Positions 16,400 to 25,058 of a DNA stretch of 43,028 nt are shown piece by piece. This DNA is from B8-G4 sp033720735 (GTDB lineage: Bacteria > Bacteroidota > Bacteroidia > Chitinophagales > Saprospiraceae): positions 1-43,028 of the forward strand of contig JAWWBX010000003.1 in NCBI GenBank assembly GCA_033720735.1, read 5' to 3'. The notes below the pieces were generated by a model. It was given only the letters and a program-made list of their open reading frames with translations. It did not search any database and was not told the DNA's origin. Position 1 is the stretch's first letter. Each line of letters starts with the position of its first letter. Position numbers and translations under genes: made by a program.

Positions 16400-19168
16400 T
16401 TACTTTCCTTCGTACAGGAATGAAATATAAGCAAGTCTGCCCACTCTCGGCCCGCCATAAGTCTGAAACTGTTTTTTGTCAAGCACATTCGTAGCTCCCA
16501 GTTTTACAGTGAGATTGATCCTGTCGAAATGCCAATTGACCTGGGCATCCAGCAAATCATACGTCGGGATTTCACCCGTAAATTGAGGAGACCCTTCAAA
16601 AATGAAGCCTTCGATCCATTTGTAGTTGATATTGAATCCAAGGCCTCGTTGTCTTGATCCCAGCAGGGGCAGGGATCTTCCCGAAACGCCAAGATTAAAC
16701 TTGTGCTCTGGTGTATTGAAAGCCGGGATGATCGGGTCGTCCGAACCTATTTTGTTCAACTTGTTCCACGAATAATTGCCGCTGAGCGTCACGTTATTTG
16801 TCAAGTAGTAGTGTGTCCCCACGGCAAAGCCTTGTGTTGTAACACGGGTTTCGGCGTTGGCCGAAAGTCGGTAAGCTTCGACCCCTGTAAGCAAATTTGT
16901 GCCAAATTGTTCGTCAAAAAATGGTTTCAGCCCGATCTTGAAGCCAATAAAGTCGCTGTACCAGTTGAAATAGTATCCGGCATCGATCCATAAATGATCA
17001 AAGAGCGTTCCGCGGTAGCCAATTTCAATGGACCTCACACGCTCCGGCCGGATCGGTGGTACATCAAACCAATCGAGCACAGAATCACAAAGGCAGGAGC
17101 GGTATGTATCGATCGCTTCGACGGTGACCAGGCTGTCAAATCCGGAAATATTGCCGAGTAGTTGTGCACGGCCCACGTCCAGGTTAAGGTATTGATCAGC
17201 GAGGGTGGGATTGCGCAGGGCCGATGAAAATGAAATGCGCCAGACATTGTTCAAATCCGGTGTAAAGACGAGAGACAGCGCCGGAGAAACAACGACATCG
17301 AAGTTCTCGTTCTTGTCCGCGCGCACTACCGCCTTCAGTTTGAGCTTGGCAGGGATCAGCTTTTTGTCAAGACCTGCATACACGCCAAACTCTCTGTTCG
17401 TAATCACCACACCGGCAGTATCAAGGAATATGGTCCCTCTTGAGTCCGGGTTGTACTGCCGGTAGTTTGCCCCGGCCGTGATGTCACCAAAGCCGGTTTC
17501 GAGGGTATATTCTCCATGGATATGATGGAGCGCCGACTTGTCGTAAAACCGGGTCCCAGGGTTTTCGGGATCATTTGCCAGGTTGTTTGTAATGATATTG
17601 AAGACGCTATCAAAACGAGCGGAGCCCGGTTCGAAAAAGTTGAACTCATCCAGGAATCGCCTTTTATTGGCAGACCGCTGTGCTTCCATGTGCCATTTGA
17701 TAAGTGAATCCACATTCGCACTCAGTACCTCGGCCTGCTGGTCAAACGGGAAGCCATTCGGGTACGGCGGGAGAGGGTACCCCTCCAGTTTCCTGACACG
17801 GTTCCTGACAAAGTTGTCCCAGTATGATTTGTAGTCCTGCGTCCAGTCTGCATCTTTTTTGGCAGCGTTCAGGATGCGCAATGCAGTGGCATAGGCGTCA
17901 TAACTCTTTCCGGCATCCTCGTGTGTCGAGTAGGCCCGGATGAAGAATTTATCGGTGTGCCTGAGTTCAACCTTGACCTGCCAGAAGAAGATATCGTCAA
18001 GCCTGAAACGGTTCTCGCCCTGGTACACTGTGGTTCCTGAGCCAAAATTGAATCCACCGCTCAACTGGAGATCGGGATTGAACTTGTAGTACAGACCTAC
18101 ATTGCCCTTGAAGTTCCTGGTGTTATAATCTACCAAATCTTCTTCCCGATAGCCCCGACGGTGAAAAATCAGCAGGCCGGGACGCTCAGCCCGCGCGATG
18201 CCCTCTGTGAAATTGCGGCTATTATCCACGTTTTCGTCTCCGTAAATATTGACGGCATCATAGCCTCCCGGATTAGATTTGTCTGCCTCGGACTGAAATG
18301 AGGGATCGAAATTCCGCGCTTCCCAGTCATCAGCGCTGAGGTACGAAAGGTTGACCTTGTAGGCAAACCGGTCCTGCCCATCCTTGTCCTGGAACACGTG
18401 GGCCCACCGTATCATCGCCTGCAACAGGTTGCGCTCACCTGTCTTGATGCTGGCGGAAAGGCCTGAGTGAAGGAATGGGTCACGGGTGTGAATGTCAATC
18501 ACACCGTTGAATGCGTTAGGCCCGTAGAAAGCCGAGCTTGCTCCCTGGATCACATCGACCTTTAGCACATCAAGCTCCGGTGCTCCCAGAAAATTACCCA
18601 GGGAGAAATTGAGCCCTGGAGCCTGATTATCCACTCCGTCGATAATCTGCAGTGAACGGACCGGGCTGGTACTGTTGAAACCTCGGGTATTGATGATGGT
18701 AAAGCCGAGACTGGCAGTAGTCAAATCGACGCCTTTCAGAGTGCCCAGACCATCGTAAAAGTCATTCGAGGCCGTTTCCTTGATGGCGATGATGTCCATC
18801 GATTCAACTGTCAGTGGGGCTTCCTTTCGGCGATCCGACACGCGACTACCGGTTACTTCGACGGTCTCGATCAGCAACGACACCGGAGTCAGCCGGACAG
18901 TGACAGCGTCATGGTGGTCAGTCACTTCGACAATCCGACGATCGAAACCGGCGTAAGAGATTTCCAGTGTCACCGGCAAACTGTCGACCCGGAGCAGAAA
19001 GCTTCCGTCCCATTCTGTCGTAGTACCGCTCGTGCTACCGCGCAGGATCACATTGGCACCCATCAAGGCCTCGCCAGAGTCATCGGCTAACACCTCGCCC
19101 CGGATGTTCACCTGGGCTTGAAGATGAAGTGATGCGCAACATACCGCAATCAGCAGTATACGTCCCAT
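16400..19168 (-). CDS. TonB-dependent receptor
   Basis: A 922-residue outer-membrane receptor. The start at 19168 is chosen because it gives the signal peptide MGRILLIAVCCASLHLQAQ and has an upstream GGAGGT. Next come a carboxypeptidase-regulatory-like domain (NIRGEVLADDSGEALMGANV and TEWDGSF), then the plug with LQIIDGVDNQAPG and SSAFYGPNAFNGVIDI, then a long beta-barrel ending in RLAYISFLYEGK with an aromatic-rich last strand. There is no SusD-type partner; instead the next gene encodes a T9SS-exported hydrolase-like protein. The substrate is unknown. The open frame continues far upstream, but that part only mirrors the glycosyltransferase gene on the other strand. Confidence 0.9.
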   Translation of the reverse strand: MGRILLIAVCCASLHLQAQVNIRGEVLADDSGEALMGANVILRGSTSGTTTEWDGSFLLRVDSLPVTLEISYAGFDRRIVEVTDHHDAVTVRLTPVSLLIETVEVTGSRVSDRRKEAPLTVESMDIIAIKETASNDFYDGLGTLKGVDLTTASLGFTIINTRGFNSTSPVRSLQIIDGVDNQAPGLNFSLGNFLGAPELDVLKVDVIQGASSAFYGPNAFNGVIDIHTRDPFLHSGLSASIKTGERNLLQAMIRWAHVFQDKDGQDRFAYKVNLSYLSADDWEARNFDPSFQSEADKSNPGGYDAVNIYGDENVDNSRNFTEGIARAERPGLLIFHRRGYREEDLVDYNTRNFKGNVGLYYKFNPDLQLSGGFNFGSGTTVYQGENRFRLDDIFFWQVKVELRHTDKFFIRAYSTHEDAGKSYDAYATALRILNAAKKDADWTQDYKSYWDNFVRNRVRKLEGYPLPPYPNGFPFDQQAEVLSANVDSLIKWHMEAQRSANKRRFLDEFNFFEPGSARFDSVFNIITNNLANDPENPGTRFYDKSALHHIHGEYTLETGFGDITAGANYRQYNPDSRGTIFLDTAGVVITNREFGVYAGLDKKLIPAKLKLKAVVRADKNENFDVVVSPALSLVFTPDLNNVWRISFSSALRNPTLADQYLNLDVGRAQLLGNISGFDSLVTVEAIDTYRSCLCDSVLDWFDVPPIRPERVRSIEIGYRGTLFDHLWIDAGYYFNWYSDFIGFKIGLKPFFDEQFGTNLLTGVEAYRLSANAETRVTTQGFAVGTHYYLTNNVTLSGNYSWNKLNKIGSDDPIIPAFNTPEHKFNLGVSGRSLPLLGSRQRGLGFNINYKWIEGFIFEGSPQFTGEIPTYDLLDAQVNWHFDRINLTVKLGATNVLDKKQFQTYGGPRVGRLAYISFLYEGK

Positions 19169-19285
19169 ACACCGATATGACCTCCAAATTCTGACAATCA
19201 GGGCCTTGCATATGTCACCAACGTAAGGATATAACATAAGGTTTGTCAACAGGTTCGAGTCAGAAATACGTTGGTAGGGGCTGCG
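19169..19285 (-). promoter_or_regulatory. Leader of the TonB receptor gene with 9-bp inverted repeat and strong RBS
   Basis: On the minus strand the sequence from the likely promoter to the ATG is about 107-115 bases. It holds ACCAACGTA (19275-19267) and TACGTTGGT (19225-19217), a perfect 9-bp inverted repeat around 41 bases, and GGAGGT (19185-19180) 11 bases before the ATG. A full Shine-Dalgarno is unusual for this group. No known riboswitch was recognised. Confidence 0.4.
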
Positions 19286-19293
19286 CAAAGGTA
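19286..19293 (-). promoter_or_regulatory. -7 element TACCTTTG for the TonB receptor operon
   Basis: An exact TAnnTTTG match on the minus strand, upstream of the structured leader. No convincing -33 TTG is seen at the usual spacing. Confidence 0.4.
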
Positions 19294-19411
19294 CGGAATC
19301 TTTACCGTCTTCCGTGATGCGGAGTGATCGCAAAAGCCCGTACTCCGTGAACTCCGCGATGCTTTTCACGCATGTACTGCATCCCGGCATTTCTTGTAAT
19401 CTTGCAGGAAG

Positions 19412-20530
19412 ATGGGGCGTACCTTCGACATTGTATCGTTTGCTGTGCCGTATCCGCCCAACTATGGCGGGGTCATCGACGTGTTCTATCGACTGAAAGC
19501 CCTGTCGGGTTTGTACAACCATGTCAGGCTGCACTGCTTTAGCTACCGCGACCGCCAGCCTCAAGCAGAGCTGGATCAGCTGTGCGAGGTCCGCTATTAC
19601 CCCAGGTCTGCGGCCATTCGTCACCATTTCGATCGCCGTCCGTTTATCGTCGCCAGCCGGCAAAGCCGGACGCTCGTGGACACGTTGGCACAGGACGACG
19701 GCCCCATCCTGTTTGAGGGCCTGCATACCTGCGCAGCAATCGCCGACCAACGCCTGGCACATCGGTTCAAAGCCGTCAGGATGCACAATGTGGAGCACGT
19801 ATACTACCGCGATCTGGCCCGGCAGGTGGGTGGGCTGCGCGCACTGCATTTCCTGCGGGAAAGCCGGAAGTTGGAGCGCTACGCGCAGCATGTGCTCCAG
19901 CATGCGGACCTGGTGCTGCCGATCTCGCAATCTGATCAGGCGTATTTCGCCAATCGGCACGATCAAGTGAGGCTGCTGCCGGCATTCCATCAGATGGAAG
20001 AAGTCACCGTGAAGGAAGGAACCGGAGACTATGTGCTGATCCAGGGGGACTTGCGGTTGCCACACAACGTACGCATCGTGTCGTGGGTTGCTCCGATCTG
20101 CGCCGAACTTGGTATGCGTTGTATCGTGGCTGGCAGGGCAGCATCGCGAAAAAGCGCGGCGATTCTCCGGCCATTCCAGAACATTGAAATCGTGTCCGAT
20201 GTTTCTCAGGAAACAATGCGTGCATTGATGCTCGATGCCCAGGTCCAGGTTGTGGATGCGGGGACAACAGCCGGATTCAAGATCAAACTCCTCGCGGCAC
20301 TCTTTTCCGGACGCCATGTCGTGGCGCATACCGATATCCTGGACGAAGATCTGGCTTCCATCGCCCGTGGCTTCAACAACAGGGACCAGCTCAGGCGGCA
20401 CCTGTCCGACCTGGTCGATAGGCCTGCGCTACCGGAGGAAGTGGCAAAACGACGGGCTGTGCTGTTGCCGCGCTTCTCCAACCACGCCAATGCACACAAA
20501 CTACTTGATCTGCTACCTTTGACACAATGA
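19412..20530 (+). CDS. Glycosyltransferase-like protein, first gene of the mqn operon
   Basis: A 372-residue protein that looks like a GT-B fold glycosyltransferase. The N-terminus DIVSFAVPYPPNYGGVIDVFYRLKAL has the glycine-rich acceptor loop common in GT4 enzymes. RMHNVEHVYYRDLA and HADLVLPISQSDQAYF are typical of the middle segment, and the C-terminal half has IVAGRAA and VVDAGTTAGFKIKLLAAL where a donor site would be. The classical E-x7-E motif is not clear, so the donor is unknown. Its TGA overlaps the mqnE ATG by four bases, which ties its expression to menaquinone synthesis. Why a sugar transferase is there is not evident. Confidence 0.7.
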   Translation: MGRTFDIVSFAVPYPPNYGGVIDVFYRLKALSGLYNHVRLHCFSYRDRQPQAELDQLCEVRYYPRSAAIRHHFDRRPFIVASRQSRTLVDTLAQDDGPILFEGLHTCAAIADQRLAHRFKAVRMHNVEHVYYRDLARQVGGLRALHFLRESRKLERYAQHVLQHADLVLPISQSDQAYFANRHDQVRLLPAFHQMEEVTVKEGTGDYVLIQGDLRLPHNVRIVSWVAPICAELGMRCIVAGRAASRKSAAILRPFQNIEIVSDVSQETMRALMLDAQVQVVDAGTTAGFKIKLLAALFSGRHVVAHTDILDEDLASIARGFNNRDQLRRHLSDLVDRPALPEEVAKRRAVLLPRFSNHANAHKLLDLLPLTQ

Positions 20531-21750
20531 GTGAAATACCGACCTACATCGCGCAGAGCACGGACCTGTCCGGAGCGTTGCGCGAGGTGACTGACAAAGT
20601 CTATGCCGGTGAGCGGATTACCCCGGAGGAGGGCGTGCTGCTCTATGAGGAAGCGCCGGTGGCTTTGCTGGGTCATCTGGCCAATCGCATCCGCCAGGAG
20701 CGCCATGGAGAAGTGACCTATTTCAATCGCAACTTTCATCTGGAACCGACCAATGTCTGCGTCTACGACTGCAAGTTTTGTTCTTACAGCCGTCTTATCA
20801 AGAAACGCGATGAAGGCTGGGAATACAGCATGGACGAGATGCTCGACATCATCCGCAGTTACGATGATCAGCCAGTGACCGAGGTTCACATCGTAGGAGG
20901 TGTGTTGCCCCAGTACGACCTCGCATTCTATACCGAGTTGTTCTCCAGGATCAAGGCACATCGTCCGTCACTGCACGTCAAGGCACTCACCCCGGTCGAG
21001 TACCATTACATTTTCAAGAAAGCGAAAGTGTCGTACGCCGAAGGGATGCGCCTGATCAAGGAGGCGGGCTGTGATTCTCTCCCGGGTGGGGGTGCCGAGA
21101 TCTTCGCTCCGGAGATCCGTGGTCAGATCTGTAAGGACAAGTGTGATGCAGAGCAATGGCTGGCGATCCATCAGGCATGGCACGAACTGGGGATGCGCTC
21201 CAATGCAACGATGCTCTACGGCCATATCGAGACCTATGCGCACCGGGTAGATCATATGGAGCGACTTCGCCTGCTTCAGGACCAAACGGGTGGCTTCCAG
21301 ACGTTCATCCCCCTGAAGTTCCGCAACCAGGGCAACCAAATGTCGCATATCCCGGAAGTCAGCGCCGTGGAAGACCTGCGGAACTACGCGATCGCGCGTA
21401 TCTATCTCGACAATTTTGAGCACATCAAGGCATACTGGCCCATGATCGGCCGGTCGCTGGCACAAATGTCGCTGGCATTTGGCGTCGACGACATCGACGG
21501 CACGATTGACGATACCACCAGGATCTACTCCATGGCGGGGTCGGAAGAACAATCTCCGGCACTCAGCACCTACCAGATCGTCGATCTCATCCGGAGTGTG
21601 GGACGGAAGCCCGTGGAAAGGGATACGTTGTACAACATAGTGCGGGACTACACCGATGTGATCTTTGAGGAAGACACGCAATTCAAGGGCTACATGTCGC
21701 TTCCTGTCGTACAACCCGGGCCGGTCACTTCACAAACAGAATCACCGTGA
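20527..21750 (+). CDS. mqnE: Aminofutalosine synthase MqnE (radical SAM)
   Basis: A 407-residue radical SAM enzyme of the futalosine route to menaquinone; it joins the enolpyruvyl-benzoate made by MqnA to the adenosyl radical of SAM. The cluster-binding CX3CX2C is C78, C82 and C85 in NVCVYDCKFCSYS, preceded by FNRNFHLEPT, typical of MqnE. EVHIVGGVLP, PGGGAEIF and MLYGHIET also fit; the last contains the YGH expected in MqnE/MqnC enzymes. MqnC is the close alternative, but pairing with mqnA and the motif spelling favour MqnE. Start overlaps the glycosyltransferase stop (ATGA) and its end overlaps mqnA (GTGA). Confidence 0.88.
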   Translation: MSEIPTYIAQSTDLSGALREVTDKVYAGERITPEEGVLLYEEAPVALLGHLANRIRQERHGEVTYFNRNFHLEPTNVCVYDCKFCSYSRLIKKRDEGWEYSMDEMLDIIRSYDDQPVTEVHIVGGVLPQYDLAFYTELFSRIKAHRPSLHVKALTPVEYHYIFKKAKVSYAEGMRLIKEAGCDSLPGGGAEIFAPEIRGQICKDKCDAEQWLAIHQAWHELGMRSNATMLYGHIETYAHRVDHMERLRLLQDQTGGFQTFIPLKFRNQGNQMSHIPEVSAVEDLRNYAIARIYLDNFEHIKAYWPMIGRSLAQMSLAFGVDDIDGTIDDTTRIYSMAGSEEQSPALSTYQIVDLIRSVGRKPVERDTLYNIVRDYTDVIFEEDTQFKGYMSLPVVQPGPVTSQTESP

Positions 21751-22505
21751 GACTCGCGGCTGTCAAGTATCACAACACCCTGCCGTTGTTGCACGGCATC
21801 CGTCAATCATCTCTGAGGGACGAGGCAGAAGTCATTCTCGACCATCCGGCCAATTGTGCTGTCATGCTGCGCGAAGGACTGGTGGATATTGCGCTCTGCC
21901 CGGTCGGGGCACTGGTCGACACTGACGACTATCACATCCTGACGGACTACGGTATCTGTTGTGACGGGCCGGTGCGCACGGTGGCAGTGTATAGTCATGT
22001 GCCACTCGACAAGCTGGAACGGATCGTTCTGACCCGCGCCTCGCGCACGTCCAACCTGCTGGTTCAGATCCTTGAGCACCATCACTGGCAGCTTGGCCTC
22101 GATTTTATCCCGGAAGGAGAACCGCCTGTGACTGACAATCGCACGGGACATTTGCACATCGGCGATGTATGCTTCCAGAAAGAAAAAGAGTATCCCTGTA
22201 TCACCGACCTCGGAGAGAGCTGGAAACAATACACGGGGCTGCCGTTTGTATTTGCCTGCTGGGTGGCGCTGCGCCCTGTCGATCCCGACTTCGTTGCCCG
22301 TCTCAACGGTGCCTTTGCGCAAGGCGTGGATGACATCGAACGTCTCGTGGGGACCAATGCAAACGGGATCGATCTCAACGATTATCTGCGCCGTAACATT
22401 CAGTTCAAGCTGGACAACACCAAACGGAAAGCCATGCAGCTCTTTCTCAATGCGGCACAGAAACTCGTTACCTTACCGTCATATGCTATTCAAGATACAC
22501 GCTGA
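21747..22505 (+). CDS. mqnA: Chorismate dehydratase MqnA
   Basis: A 252-residue protein that converts chorismate to 3-enolpyruvylbenzoate, the first committed step of the futalosine route. It begins at a GTG that overlaps the mqnE stop (GTGA) and gives LAAVKYHNTLPLLHGI, the family signature with the Y-x-N-T-L-P motif. DIALCPVGAL and GPVRTVAVYSHVPLDKLERIVL followed by SRTSNLLVQIL match the periplasmic-binding-like fold of MqnA/MqnD, and GDVCFQ and GLPFVFACWV are typical of the second lobe. The next gene overlaps by 23 bases. Confidence 0.9.
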   Translation: MRLAAVKYHNTLPLLHGIRQSSLRDEAEVILDHPANCAVMLREGLVDIALCPVGALVDTDDYHILTDYGICCDGPVRTVAVYSHVPLDKLERIVLTRASRTSNLLVQILEHHHWQLGLDFIPEGEPPVTDNRTGHLHIGDVCFQKEKEYPCITDLGESWKQYTGLPFVFACWVALRPVDPDFVARLNGAFAQGVDDIERLVGTNANGIDLNDYLRRNIQFKLDNTKRKAMQLFLNAAQKLVTLPSYAIQDTR

Positions 22506-23097
22506 CAACCCCTCTGATCGCAAGATCAGGCAGGTATGCGATATCCTGGAGGATGGCGGGGTGATGATCTTTCCAACCGACACGATCTATGCCCTCGCCG
22601 CGGCCCTGGACCAGAAGCGGGCCTTTGAACGCATCTGTCGGATCAAGGACATCCATCCGCGCAAAGCGGCGTTCAGTATGATCGTGAGAGACCTGAGTCA
22701 TGCGTCACCGTACCTCGCCCAGATCAGTACGCCACATTACCGCATGCTCAGGCGCAACCTGCCGGGGCCGTTCACCTTTGTATTGCCCGGGGGACATGCC
22801 TTGCCTTCACATGTCAGGGCGGGAAGGAAGACCATCGGTCTGCGTATCCCGGATCATCCGGTGTCCCTGGCGATCATTGACATGCTGGGGCAACCGCTGA
22901 TCACCACCTCGGTGCGGTCGGATGACAATTTGCTGGAATATTTTACCGACCCGGAAGAGATCTACGCGGCCTACAAAGGGCAGATCGATTGTATGATCGA
23001 CTCGGGCAGCGGAACGTTCGAACCCAGCACGGTGGTCGACATGACGACCGATCCGGTAACGATCGTCAGGCAGGGCAGGGGTGAGCTGGAGGAGTGA
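22483..23097 (+). CDS. Sua5/YrdC/YciO-family protein (threonylcarbamoyl-AMP synthase type)
   Basis: A 204-residue protein. The start at 22483 gives MLFKIHADN; the frame runs further upstream but there only mirrors mqnA. It has the YrdC fold marks: GGVMIFPTDTIYALAA, RICRIKDIHPRKAAFSMIV, LPGPFTFVLPG and RKTIGLRIPDHP. Related TsaC enzymes make threonylcarbamoyl-AMP for the t6A37 modification of tRNA; the KPL of the KxRxxxxPL motif is altered here (PRKAAFS), which is closer to the YciO side, so the catalytic role is likely but not certain. It overlaps mqnA by 23 bases and closes the operon. Confidence 0.8.
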   Translation: MLFKIHADNPSDRKIRQVCDILEDGGVMIFPTDTIYALAAALDQKRAFERICRIKDIHPRKAAFSMIVRDLSHASPYLAQISTPHYRMLRRNLPGPFTFVLPGGHALPSHVRAGRKTIGLRIPDHPVSLAIIDMLGQPLITTSVRSDDNLLEYFTDPEEIYAAYKGQIDCMIDSGSGTFEPSTVVDMTTDPVTIVRQGRGELEE

Positions 23098-23101
23098 CGG
23101 A

Positions 23102-23611
23102 CTATTCCTTCCCTTTTCGTTTGTAGAGGCCGTCAAAGGCCACCGACCAGCTGGTGCCGTCTGCTGAAGTCTCCCATAGTTGTCGAACGGTGCCGTCTTC
23201 GTTGGCGGTCCACGTGACGCGATTCTTGACCAGATCTCCGTTTTGATTCCTTGATGTCCCCGACAGGATCATCTGGTTGCCGGCACGGCGGCCTTGCAGC
23301 ACCAGCGAGCCCCCCTGATTGTCGATCCACACCTGGTTCCAGAGGCGTCTTTGGCGATCGTAGTAGTTGTAACTGGTGCCGGTAAATCCCCCGCCAGCTG
23401 ATACCCAGTTTTCCTGGACGATGCAACTGTCCTGAAGCAGGACGATATCATTGGTGCCGGCGAGCTGGCCGGCCGGGGTAAAGGCCTCCCAGTAGCCCAG
23501 CCAGAAATCAAACTGGCGATACTCTGCAGCACAACACGCGCAGGGGGATGTTTGTGCAGTGGCGACAGCACTTAATGCGAGGAATACAGACAGTGTGATC
23601 AGGAAGCGCAT
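23102..23611 (-). CDS. Small exported protein with a FDFWLG-type lipocalin-like domain
   Basis: A 169-residue protein with signal peptide MRFLITLSVFLALSAVATAQ. After a CACC cluster near the mature N-terminus it carries FDFWLGYWEAFTP, the start of the DUF1579-like group, whose members form a small beta barrel. The rest is strand-rich with regular aromatic residues (NYYDRQRRLWNQVWID, VTWTANEDGTVRQLWETS). Function is unknown. It is convergent with the Sua5-type gene, only four bases apart, and lies 57 bases after the lipoprotein gene on its own strand. Confidence 0.7.
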   Translation of the reverse strand: MRFLITLSVFLALSAVATAQTSPCACCAAEYRQFDFWLGYWEAFTPAGQLAGTNDIVLLQDSCIVQENWVSAGGGFTGTSYNYYDRQRRLWNQVWIDNQGGSLVLQGRRAGNQMILSGTSRNQNGDLVKNRVTWTANEDGTVRQLWETSADGTSWSVAFDGLYKRKGKE

Positions 23612-23668
23612 GGTTCGACTTTCTTATCCTAACGTCATAACGGCGGTCAATGCTGGCTTGGATCTGGC

Positions 23669-24574
23669 TCAGGGCTTCAACCCAAGCTGGCTGCGCAGGG
23701 CCGCATCATTGAGATCGTTGTGTCGCCAGTAGTCCAGCTTGATGGTATTGATCCGGGTGGCGGTCGTCTCCAGCACCCGGGCATCTGCACCGAATCCGCT
23801 GGTGTAGCGCTCTGACCAACCTTCGATGACATGCGGGAAATCGGCTTGACAACGGATGATCAGTTCACGGTCCAGATTGTTATAACGAATGGCGTATACA
23901 TACAGCCCATCCTTGGTGGTCATGCTGGCCACAGCCTTCTCCGGGCGCATAGGGGTATGGGACAACCTGCTGTAGAACGCACCCGGAATGATCTCGATCT
24001 CACCGGTGGGAAGTGCCTGTGGTGCCAGGCGCAGCCGGGTCCAGATCTCATCTTCCAGCAGATCTGCCTTGATCAGGCGATCCTGATCGCCTTCTGACTC
24101 GAAATACGAAAACAGTTGCAGGCGATACCCCTTGTCCGCCCGGTTGAGTTGAAGGAAGGATTGACCACACCAGTCCTGCGACGACATGGTCACTTTCATG
24201 GTGTGCGGATCGCGATTGGACGACACCGGGGTGAACACGGATTGCATCATGTTGTATTGATAGACACCGGTATTAAATTGCCTGGTTCCATTCAATTTCA
24301 GGACGGAAACAGCGTCGTCAGGGTGGTTCTGGGGGCGGTCCAGTTTGACGTGCTTTGCCCTGCTGAAGTCTTCGGTCACGAAGATCAGCACAGCGGTGCC
24401 CGGATGCTGCTGCCCGTACCGGGCCTGTTCCAGAGAATAACTCGTTAATTCAGCGTCACCGCTATACCAATAGTCATTGAAGGCGGTCTGATCGACAGAT
24501 GCACCGGGTGGTTGGGCATCGGTCTGGCAGCCAGCCAGTGCGGTGACAAATAACACCAGTATGGTCAAACGCAT
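23669..24574 (-). CDS. Conserved Bacteroidota lipoprotein (QDWCGQ family)
   Basis: A 301-residue lipoprotein; the signal ends in ALAGC (Cys16). The features FNDYWYSGDAELTSY, AVLIFVTEDFS, VLKLNGTRQFNTG and SSQDWCGQSF recall a family found in many Bacteroidota and often labelled septum formation inhibitor Maf; it does not look like true Maf, and that label should not be trusted. It has no visible enzyme motif. It is one of four minus-strand genes in a row between the two plus-strand operons. Confidence 0.7.
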   Translation of the reverse strand: MRLTILVLFVTALAGCQTDAQPPGASVDQTAFNDYWYSGDAELTSYSLEQARYGQQHPGTAVLIFVTEDFSRAKHVKLDRPQNHPDDAVSVLKLNGTRQFNTGVYQYNMMQSVFTPVSSNRDPHTMKVTMSSQDWCGQSFLQLNRADKGYRLQLFSYFESEGDQDRLIKADLLEDEIWTRLRLAPQALPTGEIEIIPGAFYSRLSHTPMRPEKAVASMTTKDGLYVYAIRYNNLDRELIIRCQADFPHVIEGWSERYTSGFGADARVLETTATRINTIKLDYWRHNDLNDAALRSQLGLKP

Positions 24575-24629
24575 AACCCTTTACTTTAACGGTCCCAAGG
24601 GGAAAACAAGCGCCAGGGCGTTTGGTTGC

Positions 24630-25025
24630 TTATCGCAGCTCCTTGCGGATCACGACTTTGAGGCCCGACCAGATCTCGGTCACCGCGCATACCTTGATGT
24701 CCACCAGGCCAAGGGCCAAGGCCGTGCCCCGGATCACATCCTCGGTGATCTCTGACGGCAACCTGGAGGCTTTCTTGTGCCACGATACCCAGATCATACC
24801 GTTGGGGACGATTTGCTGCCGCAGCTGTTTGAGGCCTTCCTCCAACACCTCGGTTTCGTTCACAAAGAAATGGACGAAGTCAAACGGTGGTTGATCGGTG
24901 AAAGAGACTGGTGGGTGCGGCGCGATCCATTGGTGATAGTCTGCAGGAGGATTGATCAAATGGACGCGGAAATCCTCTTTCAACCCGAGTTTCCGGGCAA
25001 GGGGTGTTTTAGAGTAGCCAGACAT
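24630..25025 (-). CDS. DUF3052 family protein
   Basis: A 131-residue cytoplasmic protein. It begins SGYSKTPLARKLGLKEDFRV and has FDFVHFFV, GMIWVSWHKKAS and a highly conserved ending GLVDIKVCAVTEIWSGLKVV, all characteristic of DUF3052. No function has been set for the family that I know of. It sits 33 bases after the methyltransferase gene and may share its transcript. Confidence 0.85.
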   Translation of the reverse strand: MSGYSKTPLARKLGLKEDFRVHLINPPADYHQWIAPHPPVSFTDQPPFDFVHFFVNETEVLEEGLKQLRQQIVPNGMIWVSWHKKASRLPSEITEDVIRGTALALGLVDIKVCAVTEIWSGLKVVIRKELR

Positions 25026-25058
25026 GGGCAGGTAGAGATGAATGAATGCGAGGAAACG

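Noticed and set aside
19169..19285. Cobalamin or other known riboswitch in the TonB receptor leader
   Set aside because: No B12-box-like or other conserved riboswitch core was recognised; only a simple inverted repeat is present.
19169..20401. N-terminal extension of the TonB receptor frame (to 1333 residues)
   Set aside because: The part upstream of 19168 is antisense to the glycosyltransferase gene, lacks receptor features, and the signal peptide begins at 19168.
23669..24574. Annotation of the lipoprotein as septum formation inhibitor Maf
   Set aside because: The sequence carries a lipoprotein signal and none of the Maf nucleotide pyrophosphatase motifs.
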